From Zoroaster sp. YZ-2022 (lineage: Eukaryota; Echinodermata; Asteroidea; Forcipulatida; Zoroasteridae), in contig CM055828.1 in assembly GCA_029582265.1 (NCBI GenBank), positions 5,501,402 to 5,565,401 of the forward strand: DNA of 64,000 nt, in the 5' to 3' direction. The notes beneath the pieces were generated by a model that was not told the DNA's origin, did no database searches, and saw only the letters and a list, made by a program, of their open reading frames with translations. How positions within the stretch are numbered: position 1 is the stretch's first letter; every line of letters starts with the position of its first letter. A program made the position numbers and the translations under genes. Positions 1-12,600 of this stretch are shown here, piece after piece.

Positions 1-352
1 ATGCGGGCCGTTCCGTGCAAGCAAACCCCATGTGTACGTGTTGACTTGTCTTGATTTCCGTTGACTGTTTTGTGTATTTTAATGAGATTTAAATACAACA
101 GCCGTTAAGTGTCACTGCAAACATTTTCCAGAGAGGTGTGATAATTTTGCAATGGGCGCTCGTCGTGCGACAAAGCTTTGGCCAGAGCTCTATGGCTGGA
201 GTAACCACTGACCATGGAGGGGGTCGTGATAATATCTGTTGACATTGGTCATAACCAGATTATCAAATTAAATAATTATCTAAAAGTTTACTTTAGCTAA
301 GTGGGTTTAAATTGGTCTATGTATCAAACATCCTGAGAAACTATAGTCGGTC

Positions 353-413
353 TGGGTCTGGGGGGGTCTGGGGGGGTCTGGGGGGGTCTGGGGGGGTCTG
401 GGGGGGGGGGGGG
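353..413 (+). repeat. G-rich short tandem repeat (TCTGGGGGGG)n
   Basis: Five or so units of a 10-bp TCTGGGGGGG motif end in a run of G. The plus strand has at least four G runs at close spacing and so could form a G-quadruplex. It appears to be inserted within a copy of a dispersed element (compare 248-345 with 21165-21290). Confidence 0.8.
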
Positions 414-554
414 AGTGAAATGTTCTGTCGAACATCAGTAAGTTGACGCACTGCAATACGTTTTGTGAAAAAAATAAAATTAAAATAAATAAAAACAACG
501 TATTTCTTGAAAACTATAGAATTAAATTGATCTTACGATTCCAGATACCAATGT

Positions 555-1146
555 ACAATTTTGTTTATTACCAGATCAGTAAATATTACAAATTGTTTTC
601 TTAAACTGGCTTGTTGTAAAGTTTGTACACGTATCTATCATCCTGAGAAATTATGTGGTCTGAAATGCTTTCATTTTAGAGAAAAGAGATTGTTATGTTG
701 CTGGCCGGCAATAGTTGTCAAACATAAAGACATACAAAGCATGCAACAGCTTTTCGATGTTTTCTCAAAAACGTAAGCACTTTAACAGATTAGTTTTATG
801 ATATATACTACTCAAAACAATTTAGGGAACACCGGATTTTTAACATCAAATGGGTTTGAAATGTTCCATGAACCGGGATTTTCATTTGCAACCCCCTCTC
901 TCTTTCAGTAGTCATGTCATGAAATGTGCAATCACTACATGCATCCTTTATCATCTGTTTCACTTTGCAGTTGTTTCTCATCAATTCTGTGAAACATTGT
1001 GTTTATCTGAAATAAATGATCTTGCTTTAACTGAGTTTGTGTTCCCTAAATTGTTTTGGGTAGTATATTTCTTGAAAACAAGATGGTTGAAATGAACGTA
1101 TGTTACCAAATACCAATGTTGTACCATAGAGCAAGGACCTTCCCTT
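555..1146. mobile_element. Dispersed MITE-like element, copy interrupted by another element
   Basis: The sequence from about 555 to 800 and 1069 to 1146 resembles the element at 21155-21494: shared stretches around 'atcctgagaaattatgt', 'gaaatgaacgt' and the terminal 'ccttcccttg'. The two halves are separated by a distinct inverted-repeat element at 803-1068. The match is degenerate and was made by eye. Confidence 0.5.
803..1068. mobile_element. Non-autonomous DNA transposon with ~28-bp terminal inverted repeats
   Basis: The left end reads ATATACTACTCAAAACAATT and continues TTAGGGAACAC; the right end is its inverted complement with one mismatch. Long inverted ends flanked by TA are typical of Tc1/mariner-derived MITEs. 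It sits inside another repeat whose uninterrupted form can be seen near 21425. Confidence 0.7.
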
Positions 1147-2772
1147 GAAAACAAAATAACTTATAAACAAGTTAGTTCTTTCACAACATGCCTAATTAAA
1201 GTCCTTTAACACTGAAAGTTTAAACAAGTACCTAATGTCATCGTTTCCCCTTATCTGTCTCCCATGGTAATCGTTTCGTAAAGTAAACAATATTACAGGA
1301 AATGTGCAAGGGCATTTTACCTGTATACACATATACTGACTCTCTGTTGACACCAGAGCATCCGCGGTTTCACTAAACAAACTTTGAAAATATTATGACG
1401 AATATTGCTTAAGGGAAGGTTCAACTTTGGCTATGTTCAGACAGCGTGTTAAGTTAAGTTAAATTCAAAACGATTTAACTTTTATGAACAGCAGGTTGTG
1501 GTTCAACTCGAAATGGTTTATCTTAAAATTACCTGAAAACACAGAATTATAAAGTTGGTTAAAGTATTAGTACCAATCATCTTGTAAAAAAAAACTATTG
1601 TCTGAAATGCTTTCACTATTATTGTCACGAAAAAAATATGCAATTTTTTTTTTTTTTTTGCAAAAAGTTTCCAGACGGCAGTTGTTGCTTTCTGTAAAAA
1701 ATGTGAATGTTTTTCCCTCACTTTTCTCTTGATTTGGACTCTGCATTGAGCTGAAACATTGTTTAATGCATATCTTGATTCAAATAAAGTGTACTCACAG
1801 AAGCAGTTTTGTTAACATTACCAATGGAATTCATTATTTAGTAAACACAATGCTTGAGGAGGCCATACAAAAATAATACATAGTTTCTGTTCCCTGTGCA
1901 CATCATTTCCAAACCCATGAGTCAAATATTTTATTTAACCAAAAGTGTACACATTTAAAGTTTTGTTTAGTAATTCATTTACTACTAGGTCTCAATAAGA
2001 AATATTAGTATATAAACCGAGCATAAATAAGATGGACTTTCAGAGTGCATAAGTGGTAAAACACTCATCTTAATGCCCATTTTTCTCAAAATCACAACTT
2101 GAACAACATAAATAAAACACAATTTTCAAAACAATATCCATTAGAAATTATTTATTCAGGTGTAAATGTATACTCACATAAAATACCCCAAAATAATAAT
2201 TTGGGGAGTATCTTTTGCCTGAAAATAACCATCCACCATTTAATATTTCATTAAATACACCATTTGAACACTATATTTTATGACCCCCCCCCCCATACAT
2301 GGCAATCTGCAATCAATTAATCACGTTTTATAGTTAACTCTACTAGGCTGTATACTCAAATTTACAGTGTAGCCATGATTTTCAGAGGGGAGGAAAAAAC
2401 ATTAGTTGGGTGTAAATTTACCAACACAAAACTCAAATGAACCGACAAATTATGTCAATCAGAAATACCAACAAGTTTGTGAATTTACCGACAGACACTA
2501 TTTTGCCAACAAGTGAGGGGGGATGCCCCTTCCTCCCTTGGCTATGCCGCCACCACCCCCCCCCCCCAACATACTTACATATTATAGGAAATTATCCCCT
2601 CATCTCATTTTGAGTAGCCAACTTGTATATTCAGTATAGTAATATTTTGTTTTTAATAATCATCCCACGAAAAATAGATTACAGAAACTGACATATTTCA
2701 TCAAACGAATCGTGTTAATGCTCTGCAGTGAATCAAAACTGTAGTAAAAATATATATCTTACTCAATTACAG

Positions 2773-2942
2773 CTACTTCTAAGAGCCCTTACACTCTAGC
2801 TATGTTGGCTAAGAACCTTCCTGAATCCACCAACACCATGAAGCCACACTACCACCAAGCTGTTGGACTTGGATGGAAGTGGGACACCCGGCCCCGTGTC
2901 AAGTATCCCTGGGTGGGCTATATAGTGTACCGAGTCCATTAA
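2773..2942 (+). CDS. Candidate 3'-terminal exon of an unidentified plus-strand gene
   Basis: A pyrimidine-containing acceptor (tcttactcaattacag) precedes an open frame of 55 codons starting in phase after two bases and ending with TAA at 2940-2942. The encoded tail is rich in Tyr, His, Trp and Lys, for example MKPHYHQAVGLGWKWDTRP, then a motif KYPWVGYIVYRVH. Base composition is higher in GC than the flanks, which fits coding DNA. Short aromatic-rich tails of this kind occur in small axonemal proteins, but I do not recognise the family. Earlier exons must lie upstream of the window or have been missed. It would be convergent with PAH. Confidence 0.45.
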
Positions 2943-3144
2943 AACACAACCAGCTGTTGGGAGTTTGAAGGGTTCTTTTGGATTAGTGCTTTATCCCCTT
3001 CTGTATCAGGGAAGACAGAATATTATTGAATACACACCATTATATTAGTCACATAACATTTTTTTTTTTTTTTTTTTCAACAAATACATGCATCTGTTCA
3101 ATCCTGTCCAGGACTAAAATATAATTTATAAACAGATCAAAAGT

Positions 3145-3609
3145 TTTATTCATCAAAAATGAGTGGAGATTTCGCATCTTAAATTCTTTTGTGCAATAGC
3201 TTGGATCCCAAAACCTGACTAGTTTATCCACAGACCATCTTATTTGTCAGAAAAACTATAGAAATGTATACAATCCACTAATGATCAGATATCTCTCGAT
3301 CATAATTTCAAGAGTTAGTATGAAAAAAGTGAGGGGTCTGATTGGGCAGTTTTGAAAAATCCATGTAAATTTTGCTAGGGGTATTGGGGCCGCTGTTGTG
3401 AATGGCACTGGGGTGAAATCTATAGTTCTGCGCATTTGCTTTGCTTTCTTTTAATGCTTTAATCTTTAAAATCTGGAAGATCACAACAATGCGATTTGTA
3501 AAAATCTGAAAATCCGGAAAAATCACACCCCTGAAAAGTTTGTTTTGGTCAAAATCTCAACTCCATCAAGCTGCCATTATCCATGACATCATCTCACCAC
3601 AAGAGGGCA
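3145..3609 (-). other. Probable PAH 3'UTR with candidate AATAAA
   Basis: No further open frame follows the stop. On the minus strand an AATAAA hexamer (plus-strand TTTATT at 3145-3150) lies about 460 bp downstream and is a possible polyadenylation signal. The real cleavage site cannot be fixed from sequence. Confidence 0.35.
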
Positions 3610-3653
3610 CTATTTAAGTTTCTTGATGCCTTCCATCAGTTGATTCACCTCAC
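3610..3653 (-). CDS. PAH: PAH coding exon 15 (stop codon)
   Basis: Acceptor atctattttaaag, then [14 protein letters not shown] and TAG (3610-3612). Aligns with human SEIGILCSALQKIK. Short and found only by joining phase and family end, yet the match is good. Confidence 0.85.
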
Positions 3654-6600
3654 CTTTAAAATAGATGAAAAAGAGGGGGAAAAAGCAGATTGACTTAAAA
3701 CCCTTTGGTGCACATGAGTCATGGGTGACCCAAATGAATGTCTCAACACTTGATGGACACACCCGGCTTAAAAATATCCCAAATCACTGCTAAATACATC
3801 ACAGTTAATAAATGATTGAGTTGTTCAAACAACATTGTGAAATTTAAATAATTGTAAAGTTCTTTCGGGTACACTAGCATGTATTAATCTCTTCTTGGAA
3901 GAAGTGATGGCTCTGAGAAGAGCCGGTTGGTCTCTCTCAACATTTCGACTAGTCTGCTCTAGCCGTCATCAGGAGATGATCAATATTTGTTATTTCCAAC
4001 TCTAGGTAAGGTCTTTCAATGACTGTGGACGATCTTCTTCTCCAAAAAGAAAACCAAACGGGTGCAAATTCCAAAGATATTTTGAAAAACATCCCTCTCC
4101 ACTTGACAGACAACATAACTTAATTACGTTGCATGGCAGTCCTATGCGAGACCACTTCTTCACAGATTCGTTTGTCCAAAATACTCATAACAGGAACCCA
4201 ATAAACTAGCAGTAATGATATTGTGCCATATTTGACAATTCCTAAATTGTAAAGCCCTACAAAACATCTTTTCACTGACAAAATAAATGAGGGTACCAAC
4301 AAGTAATAAATGGGTTTCTCTATATGTATTAAGTGTGGTTTCCCCCGATCGACAATTAACTGTATGGTCCCATGTATGCTGCCCTCTTGTGGTTGTTTAG
4401 AGAAACAGTTAAACTGCATTTTGATGGGATGTTCAATAGGGGGCGCTATTGCAAACAGTCTTATAATCATAAATGGACAAATGGAAGGCAGACTCTTGAA
4501 GTAATACAATCAGCGGCGGCGCTACGCGGGGGGGGAAATGGCCCCGGTTACTTTCTTTGCCCCCCCAATTGCCCCCTGAATACAATCAAACTGTGCGTCA
4601 ACAGGTTAAAACAAACATCATAACTATTAAATAATATATAATTTTATAATTAACTGTTATGTTTTTGGGTAGAATGTCATATCCGACCGCCACTTTTTCT
4701 CATTAAATATAACCAATAACGTAATCTTACCTACCTAGTAAGGTGGAGAACATATGGATGATGATGGACGTATACTTCAAATTATTTCAGGGTATTTATT
4801 TCATGAAAAATCAGGCATTTTTGGTATATGATGACTTCCTCAGTCATGTCAGTCTGATCTTGTCACCTCCCCCAACACGGTCATTGTACATGCGCAGTGG
4901 CAACTATAATAGGATCCTTCTATTTTCTGAAGGGGAGGATTTTTTTTTAGAAAGGAAATCAAGTCCGAAAACCATCATAAAAGTGGATTTTAAAGACAGT
5001 TTTCGCTTTCTGTAACCCCAAAAATCGATGGAATCATTTTTTAACTGGTTAGTGGTTGCAAAAATATTTTTAAAAAAACCTTAAAAAGTGGCGGTCGGAT
5101 ACAACATTCTTTCCATGTTTTTTGTCAAGAATTATTTTTAATTTATTATTAAATAATTTTATTGTTATATGCCCTATTTTCAACCGCTTCCATTAACTTA
5201 TTTTTTATTTATTTATTTTTTTCCTGCTTTCATTTCTGCATTCAGATATCAAAGTAAAATATAATTAAACATAAGTTACTCTGGTCTAATGACCACATGC
5301 TTTGAAATGGGAAAAAAAATGATTCAATTCAGAAAAAGTTGATTAAGTTAATGATATTATACAAAGCTGTAAATAAACAGCAAATTCTTTCTTATCAAGT
5401 TGCATTTATTTTCCGTGAAGTGATGCATATTTGATTGTTCTTACCATTTATTCGCTCGGCCACTTTCAATAATTTCTCCTTACTGTCCAGCACCTCAATG
5501 GATTGCGTGTAGGGATTGTATTGCAGAGTGTATGGACGTGGTATGGTGGCAGCGAAGGTCCTGTGAGGAGAATTTAAAAGTGATCAAATCCTTAAGGTGT
5601 ATAATTAAAGAAACATTTTTTAAAAGCAGAGTCGCATGTGATCTTTTGCTTTTTATCTTTATAAAACACGATGCAGCCAGCAAGGGGTGGATCAAGCAAA
5701 TTTTGAAAGGGGGAGATCAGATGGTTGGAATTTATTGTGTAAGAAGAGACAGAATGCATGAATTTGATCCGACTCATTGTCAGCTGAACATTTGGTCTGA
5801 CGAAGACTTCTCCATACCATGTTGTTGTTTTTAGAGTAAAATATATTAATAATCCCTTTGATAAAATGTCCTATGGTTTGTTCAGGAAGCATTTAAAGAT
5901 AAAACGAAAAACAAATTTAAAGCTATGGGTGATGGAGGGGGGTCAAGACCTTCTGGATCCCCTGCCACCTCTTGATCCACCCCCCTGTTGTTTATCTTCA
6001 ATATAAATCTAAAACATCAAACCGAGGCTGAACAGAAAATAGTCTGGCCCCTTTTATGTATTGAGAATCAATGCTATAATCATACTCGCATACAGGGAAT
6101 CTGACCAGAATGCCCTTCTTATTTTCACTTCCTCAAAAAAATAAAAAATGTTTTACCTGATTTTCTGCAATGCATCAGAGAAGCTGTTAGCCAGGAAGTA
6201 TGTCGTCTGGAATCCCTCCACTGGGTAGGTCTGGTTCACGGCATCGTCGGGATCAAAGGGTTTCACCGTCGGCTCGTTCGTCAGGAAATACTACAAAAGA
6301 TTTTCCTTTTTGATTAGTTTTTTTTTCCCATGAGTAGTAACTTCCTAAAAATGAATCTGGTATTTAGTTGAACAATTCAACTCAAAATTTGGTGTGGCTT
6401 TTTGTTTATTGTTTATGTTTTGTATGATGCGCAGACCAAAATAATTACAAATTATGAGTAGCCAAACTCACCATGGACTAAATAATCAATTGTTGAATAT
6501 GCTTTTTAGAGAAGAAGAGGTGTTAGAACTAGAGTTTATCACAGTGTTCTGGCTCATATCTTTAAAAGATGTTTAAAGTTAGATGATCTGGATGATTTGA

Positions 6601-9600
6601 TCACGACTGACAGAATTATTATCACAAAGCTTACTTTAATTTAATTTTGCCCTACACCGACGTGTTAATAGCACTGTATACTCAGTGTGTCTATGAAAAA
6701 ACTTCACAGGCGACTCGGGCAGGATTCGAACCCATGACCTCCTGCTTACTAGTGCAGACGTCTTAACCTCTCAACCACCGAGCTTGCCCGATGACGATTG
6801 GCCGGCTAGAATCCTACATAGCAGCGGGTTCCGCGACATTTATAGGTTGATGAAATTCTTGCGTCGGGTGATAAACAAATGATTTAATTTTGCCCTACAC
6901 CGACGTGTGTATAGCACTGTATACTCAGTGCTTTCCGAGTGTCTGTGGGAAAAACTTCACAGGTGACTCGGGCGGGATTCGAACCCACGACCTCCTGCTT
7001 ACTTTGTTTTAAGACGGTAATGGTACCAAACAACCGGACATTATACACTCTTTGTAATGTTAACAAAACTTACTTTCTTTCAGTCAAGATACACATGAAA
7101 CCACCAACTTGTACAGGTTTCAGAGTATTACATTGTTCAGTTATCAAGACAGTCATGAAAATGTATTCCGATTTTTCACATTCATTTTTCACATTTTCAC
7201 GGAAGGCAACAATTCAGTTGGGGAAAATGTTTTCTGAGAGCCCCTCCGACCCAAAAGATGAAGGAATGTTTGACACCATCATCAACTTTGACACTAAAGT
7301 AAGTTTCATGTGCAACTGTGATCATTTGTTTTGTTTTTTTCACAATTACCAATAGTGTGTAATGGTTTTATGTAGTTGTGACTCGGAACGTGCTTCAAGG
7401 ATTAGACATTTTGGTGATGAATTATTATTTTTGGGGGAAAATCCCTACCTGGATCTCGGCCACAGAGGACAGCAGACCGGCTCCGTAGGCCTTCTTGCCA
7501 CTTGACTCCTGACAAATGCCAAACTCAATCGTAAACCAATACACCTGTAAACAAATCATCAGAAGTCTATTACCGAAATGAAGTGTGTCAGTCAGTCAGG
7601 TGGGAAAGCTCCAAATATTGACGGAAAAGCATCAAGTGACAGCAAATTTCAACTTTTGGGAGTATTATTATTATTATTTTTTTTTTATCCCCCCCTTTAG
7701 TTTTAGCCTGCACCTTGAGTGGCATTTAAGAGCCTTATGTCTTGGCAACCTTTCATAAAATTTTTTTTTTTTTTAAATACAATTCAGTCGTGTCGATAAC
7801 CTAGTCCACGACATTGTTACTCCAAGAACAATGGATTTGGGCCCTTCATGATGTGGTATTCCACAGGCTGACATGCAAAAGAAGCAACGCATTTTGGGTG
7901 ATTTGCCAGGGTGCATGAGAGCTGAACTTAACATGTACACATTTAATTTATACTGTGTTGTTCCCCTCTCAGTTGTAGCCCAGTCTTAGTTCAGGTCCCG
8001 TTTACTTCTGAAACTGCCCAGTGGCATTGAGCGCTTCTCCCATAATGCGTTCAAGCAGGGTAGCCAAACTACTTATCGTGCTCATTGTGCATCAATGGCC
8101 TACTGAAATGCCCCGAACTTCGAGACTGAGTGCAATGTCACCACCAGAGGGCTACGATGTGCACAAAACAGATCGTGCCCGAGGAGCTGACATTTTCCAC
8201 AAAAAAATTTATAATCCAAACATTAGTAAACGTAAGTCCATTAATTTCATCGGGACTTATGTAAAAATAAGCATATTTTCCAACTTACCGATGACAGTTT
8301 GTCAATGTATTGGTCCGGCACACCGAGTGAGGCTAGACCGATTTCCTGTAACAAATAGAGAATAACAAAAACTGATGGCAACAAGATATGAATGTAAACA
8401 TTGATCAATCAACTCATGAGTTTACAAAGTGAAAATCTGGACATATAATACACGTTTAGTGTTTACAGATTACTCCAATCATAAGTCATGCAGCTTCAAC
8501 AGAAGTAAGAATGTCACAAAGAATTACTTGCCCAGAGGAAGTAATCTTTTTTAGGAAGTTGGCAGTTAATAATATCAATTGTCAACGTTCTCTGCCAAGT
8601 TCATTATATCATGTCTATTCACTCCATGCATGACTTGTTGAGGGCGCTCTATAGAGCGGAATTGGGGTTCAGAATTGAGAGCACCCCTGTCTCGGACTGG
8701 GACATGAGGACAGAGGACTGATATGTAAGTACGGCAGGACGTACCTGTGAAAACTGGGCAAATTCTGGATTAGCCAGCAATGCACAGTGTCCCATAAGTT
8801 CATGACATAGGTCTCTGTATAAAGGAAAGAGTATGTGAACACAACATTAATCTATACCCTCAAAGGTACCCATGTTGTCCATTAACCCTCCTACTATAGC
8901 TGCACTTTAGTGGCAAGTAGCTATAGTGGTCAAAATCAGTCAACTGCCTGTTTTGACTGTTGACCCAAATGTGCATGCAGGGGCATTTCTGACTGGTTTT
9001 TACTGTCATTTTGACCACCCTGAACAATACAAGACAATGATTTTACCAGTCAAAAATGGTAGACTCATTTTGACCTGTAAATGTACCTACTACACGTAAG
9101 GTTTGACAGTGTATGACTTAAGTGTACTAGATATACCTTGGCAAGTATATCAACATTTTGACTGATTTTTGACCCTTGCAGTCACAGAAGGGTGAAGCAC
9201 TCCTGAAAGGATACAAGTAAGTGTGGTATTTAAAAGTGCCTTACTTAACCATAACCACCTCATATCCTGCAAAATCCTCCAAGGGGCACTTTTTGGTTAA
9301 AATTCAGCACTGTTGGAAACTGGTACAAGTTAATAACAAGCCTCTTCACAGTGCGAATAGGACCGGCCAGTACTTTCACCTCATCAAATGGGGGCAAAAT
9401 TACTACCTGGCAAGAAGTACAGGCCATAAGTGCTGAATATAAAAGATCAACGAAAATGAATGGTGCATTTTAAAGATAAGGGCATGTTCCAAAAGTGCAC
9501 TGATTGATTTTGGAGGATTCCGGAAGGTTCCTAGCCAGAATACCTAGGGGGTTAGGGTTAAAGTCTTTGAAACAACATTCTGACAACACAGGAAGCCCAA

Positions 9601-12600
9601 TGCCTCAGGTCCGCTGCACTAAACCACATGGCCACATGGTTCCATCTTTCGGTTCAGATTACCCGTAAACGACTTTTTAAAATTCTGACTGAACATTTCA
9701 ACCACACAAATGAAAGTCTCAGATTGGCCTTACTTGGCCATGGCACCCCTCCCCCCTCCCCCCAAAAAAATAAATAAATAAATAAAGGTCTTGTGTATAC
9801 TTACGGCTCTGGGGTATAGAATGGGCTGGAGGTGTGTCTGAGATACTGAGTAGCAGGGAAGACACGGAAGGCCAAGGCACTCAGGAAGTCTCTGGCTGAC
9901 AGCAGGGCAGACACTGGACGCAGGGTAAAACCTGTACGCTCTGACAGAGGGAAAAGCAGGGAATGTTGATTGTAACATCTATAAACAAAGGCATGAGGAG
10001 AAGTGCTGTTTTACAGAAACATTGTTTCTTTTTAAAAATCTGTCGTGCACCAACTTGCTTTATTTCCTTGTTTCCTTTTGCAATTGCGGTCGGCATTCCT
10101 TACCAAAGAAATGAAATAAATATAAACTCTTGTTTTGCTTAAAATGGAAGGGGTGAGAATGGGTGCTCTCCAAGTGTATTTTTAGTGGTATATCAGAAAA
10201 GGGATTTCTGGGTGTCCTTAAGATGCCCTACATTTGCCAGGGCATTCATACCTTTTAGAAATTTGGAAAAAATGTTAATGTTTTGACACCCTGAGTTTCT
10301 TTTTTAATGTACACTATTTCTTAAATCGTTGCTTACATTTTAATGAAGGGAATAGGCGGTGGTGGACAAGCAAAGTCATTATCAGGCAGCAAAATTATAT
10401 GGCAAATACAACAAACAAATGCTTTAAGTTTTCCTTACTTTTGACAAAATTAGAGACATCCTCCATCTGCGGAATGTGGTCCTCGCGAATGTCACACTCC
10501 TGAAGAAAAAAATCTGATGATTGAGCGAGGCTTTCAACTGTGAACAGTACTTCAATTCAATAGTGAAATAAACAATTGATTTAATTTTGCCCTGCACCGA
10601 TGTGTATATAGCACTGTATACTCAGTGCTTTCCGAGTGTCTGTGGAAAAAAAACTTCACAGGCGACTCGGGCAGGATTCAAACCCACAACCTCCTGCTTA
10701 CTAGTGCAGACGTCTTAATCTCTCAACCACCGAGCTTGCCCGATGAGAATTGGCTGGATAGAATCCTATATAGCAGTGGGCACCGCGATATGTATAGGTT
10801 GATGCAATTCTTGCGCCGGGTGATAAACAATTGATTTAATTTTGCCCTGCACTGTCGTGTGTATAGCACTGTATACTCAGTGCTTTCCGAGTGTCTGTGG
10901 AAAAAACTTCACATTATATGTCCTAACCTTAACAAGATCAGGGAAGATCTGATTGAATTCCCGGCAGGCATTGGTAGGGTGGAGGACCTTCAGCTTGCTG
11001 AAGATAGCTCCGAACGTCTTGATCTGGTTGTTGCTGTACTCCATGTGAGGAACCGGGGTGCCACTGAGGATCCAGATGAGACGAGACGGGATTGGCAAGG
11101 AGAAAGACGAAAAAAAAAAACATGTTATAGTTTGGTTTTTTTTCTCAAAAACGTGAGCACCTATTGTGGTGAAACCTTCGTAGGTTAGGTTAATGACATA
11201 TTTCTTTAGAACTAGTGGATTAAAATTAACGTACTTTACCAAATACTACCAAATCTGGTCATCGGTCAGCTTCAAAATCGGTGTGGTGACACACTTTTGT
11301 TTTGTTTTTTTCGGCCATTTTTATTTATTTTTTTGCTAACAGGGAAATACGTGATACATTGTATACACGGGCACCAAATTTCCCATATACAAAGTATGGT
11401 GGCTAAGAGAGGCCTCACAAATCGGGCAAACATTCATACCCCTATGTGAAAAAGTCGTTTAAAGCACAGCACGGCAGAATTCCAATTGATCCGGCAATTT
11501 TGGCTGCAATTGGACATCGTTTCATAGCACAAAAAAAAGAAAATTAAAAATGCTGACACGCGGGTCTGAGACCAGAAACCAGAGACTTTTATTTTGCATT
11601 ATATTAAAGTTGCTAAATATATTTATATACTAACATTTTGTAGTTCTGAGCAATTTCCCAGCATTTCTTGCGGTGAGCCAGATAGTCAGGATCCTTTGCT
11701 CCCTGATTACAAATAATGCACAGTAGAAAGCATAAGGTCTGCTTCAAAAAAGACCGAGTACCTGACAACATTAAGTGACGAGATTTATCTCCTGCGTGAA
11801 GTTGATGTTTGCAATATAAAAATAGCGCGTATTCTCGCTTCCTACCTTTACTGCAAATTAGTGGAACGCACACGTGATATACTTTTTCCGTGTTTCACTC
11901 GCGCTTGCGTGATAACTTAAAATATACCATATGTTGATTGTCCGATTATCTGATAGCTTACAATGTTAAATCTTGAATGATCCTGGACTTACGGGGCGGG
12001 ATGCTTCCAGATCTAAGTTCTAAGTCTAGGTTCACAGTGTAACTACATCAATCCCTTACCTACATCATTCCCTGACCCTTGAATGACCTCCAGCGATTTG
12101 ACAAACTGCTTAACCAGATCCAGGACATCCCTCAGTTTCACGTCGCTGTCTTGGTTTCTGTCCAATGTAGCCATATGTTAATTGTCTGATAGCTTACAAT
12201 GTTAATGAAAATAACGGTATTGCATCATACCATGGTGCGTGTGACATAAATCTGATCTTGTTCAATGGGACACTTTGATTGACAGCTGTCAGTCAATATC
12301 TGGTGAAATTTTTTAATGATCCTGGACTTACGGGGTGGGATGCTTCCAGTTCCGAATACAGAGCCCTTGTCAAGCATGGATTCATCTCCTCTAAAGTCTT
12401 TGGAAACCAGACTAAAAACAAAACCAAGGGAGAAAAATTGTAAAACTTGTTTAATAAAGTTGATTTAAATAGATTTTGATTAGAAGAATGTTTCATTCAG
12501 AGATAAGAGGTTGATACTCAATGCTTGCTGTGTACTTTCGTTTAAAAAAATAAATAAGCCAGTAATTTCTTGATTTATCTATTTATTGTTTTGGCTGTTA

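Larger units (their letters stand above)
1..2772. other. Intergenic, repeat-bearing, no gene seen
   Basis: No open frame here resembles a protein and no convincing exon with splice sites was found. The stretch holds a G-rich simple repeat, copies of a dispersed element sharing stretches with 21155-21494, a nested inverted-repeat element, homopolymer T and C runs, and at 2340-2560 a segment similar to 56815-57160. Confidence 0.6.

Noticed and set aside
8021..8365. 114-residue plus-strand frame
   Set aside because: Overlaps PAH coding exon 11 on the opposite strand and shows no family motif.
12060..12173. Alternative mutually exclusive PAH exon 4
   Set aside because: No acceptor, truncated 5' part, and it lies after exon 5, so it cannot replace exon 4 in a normal transcript.
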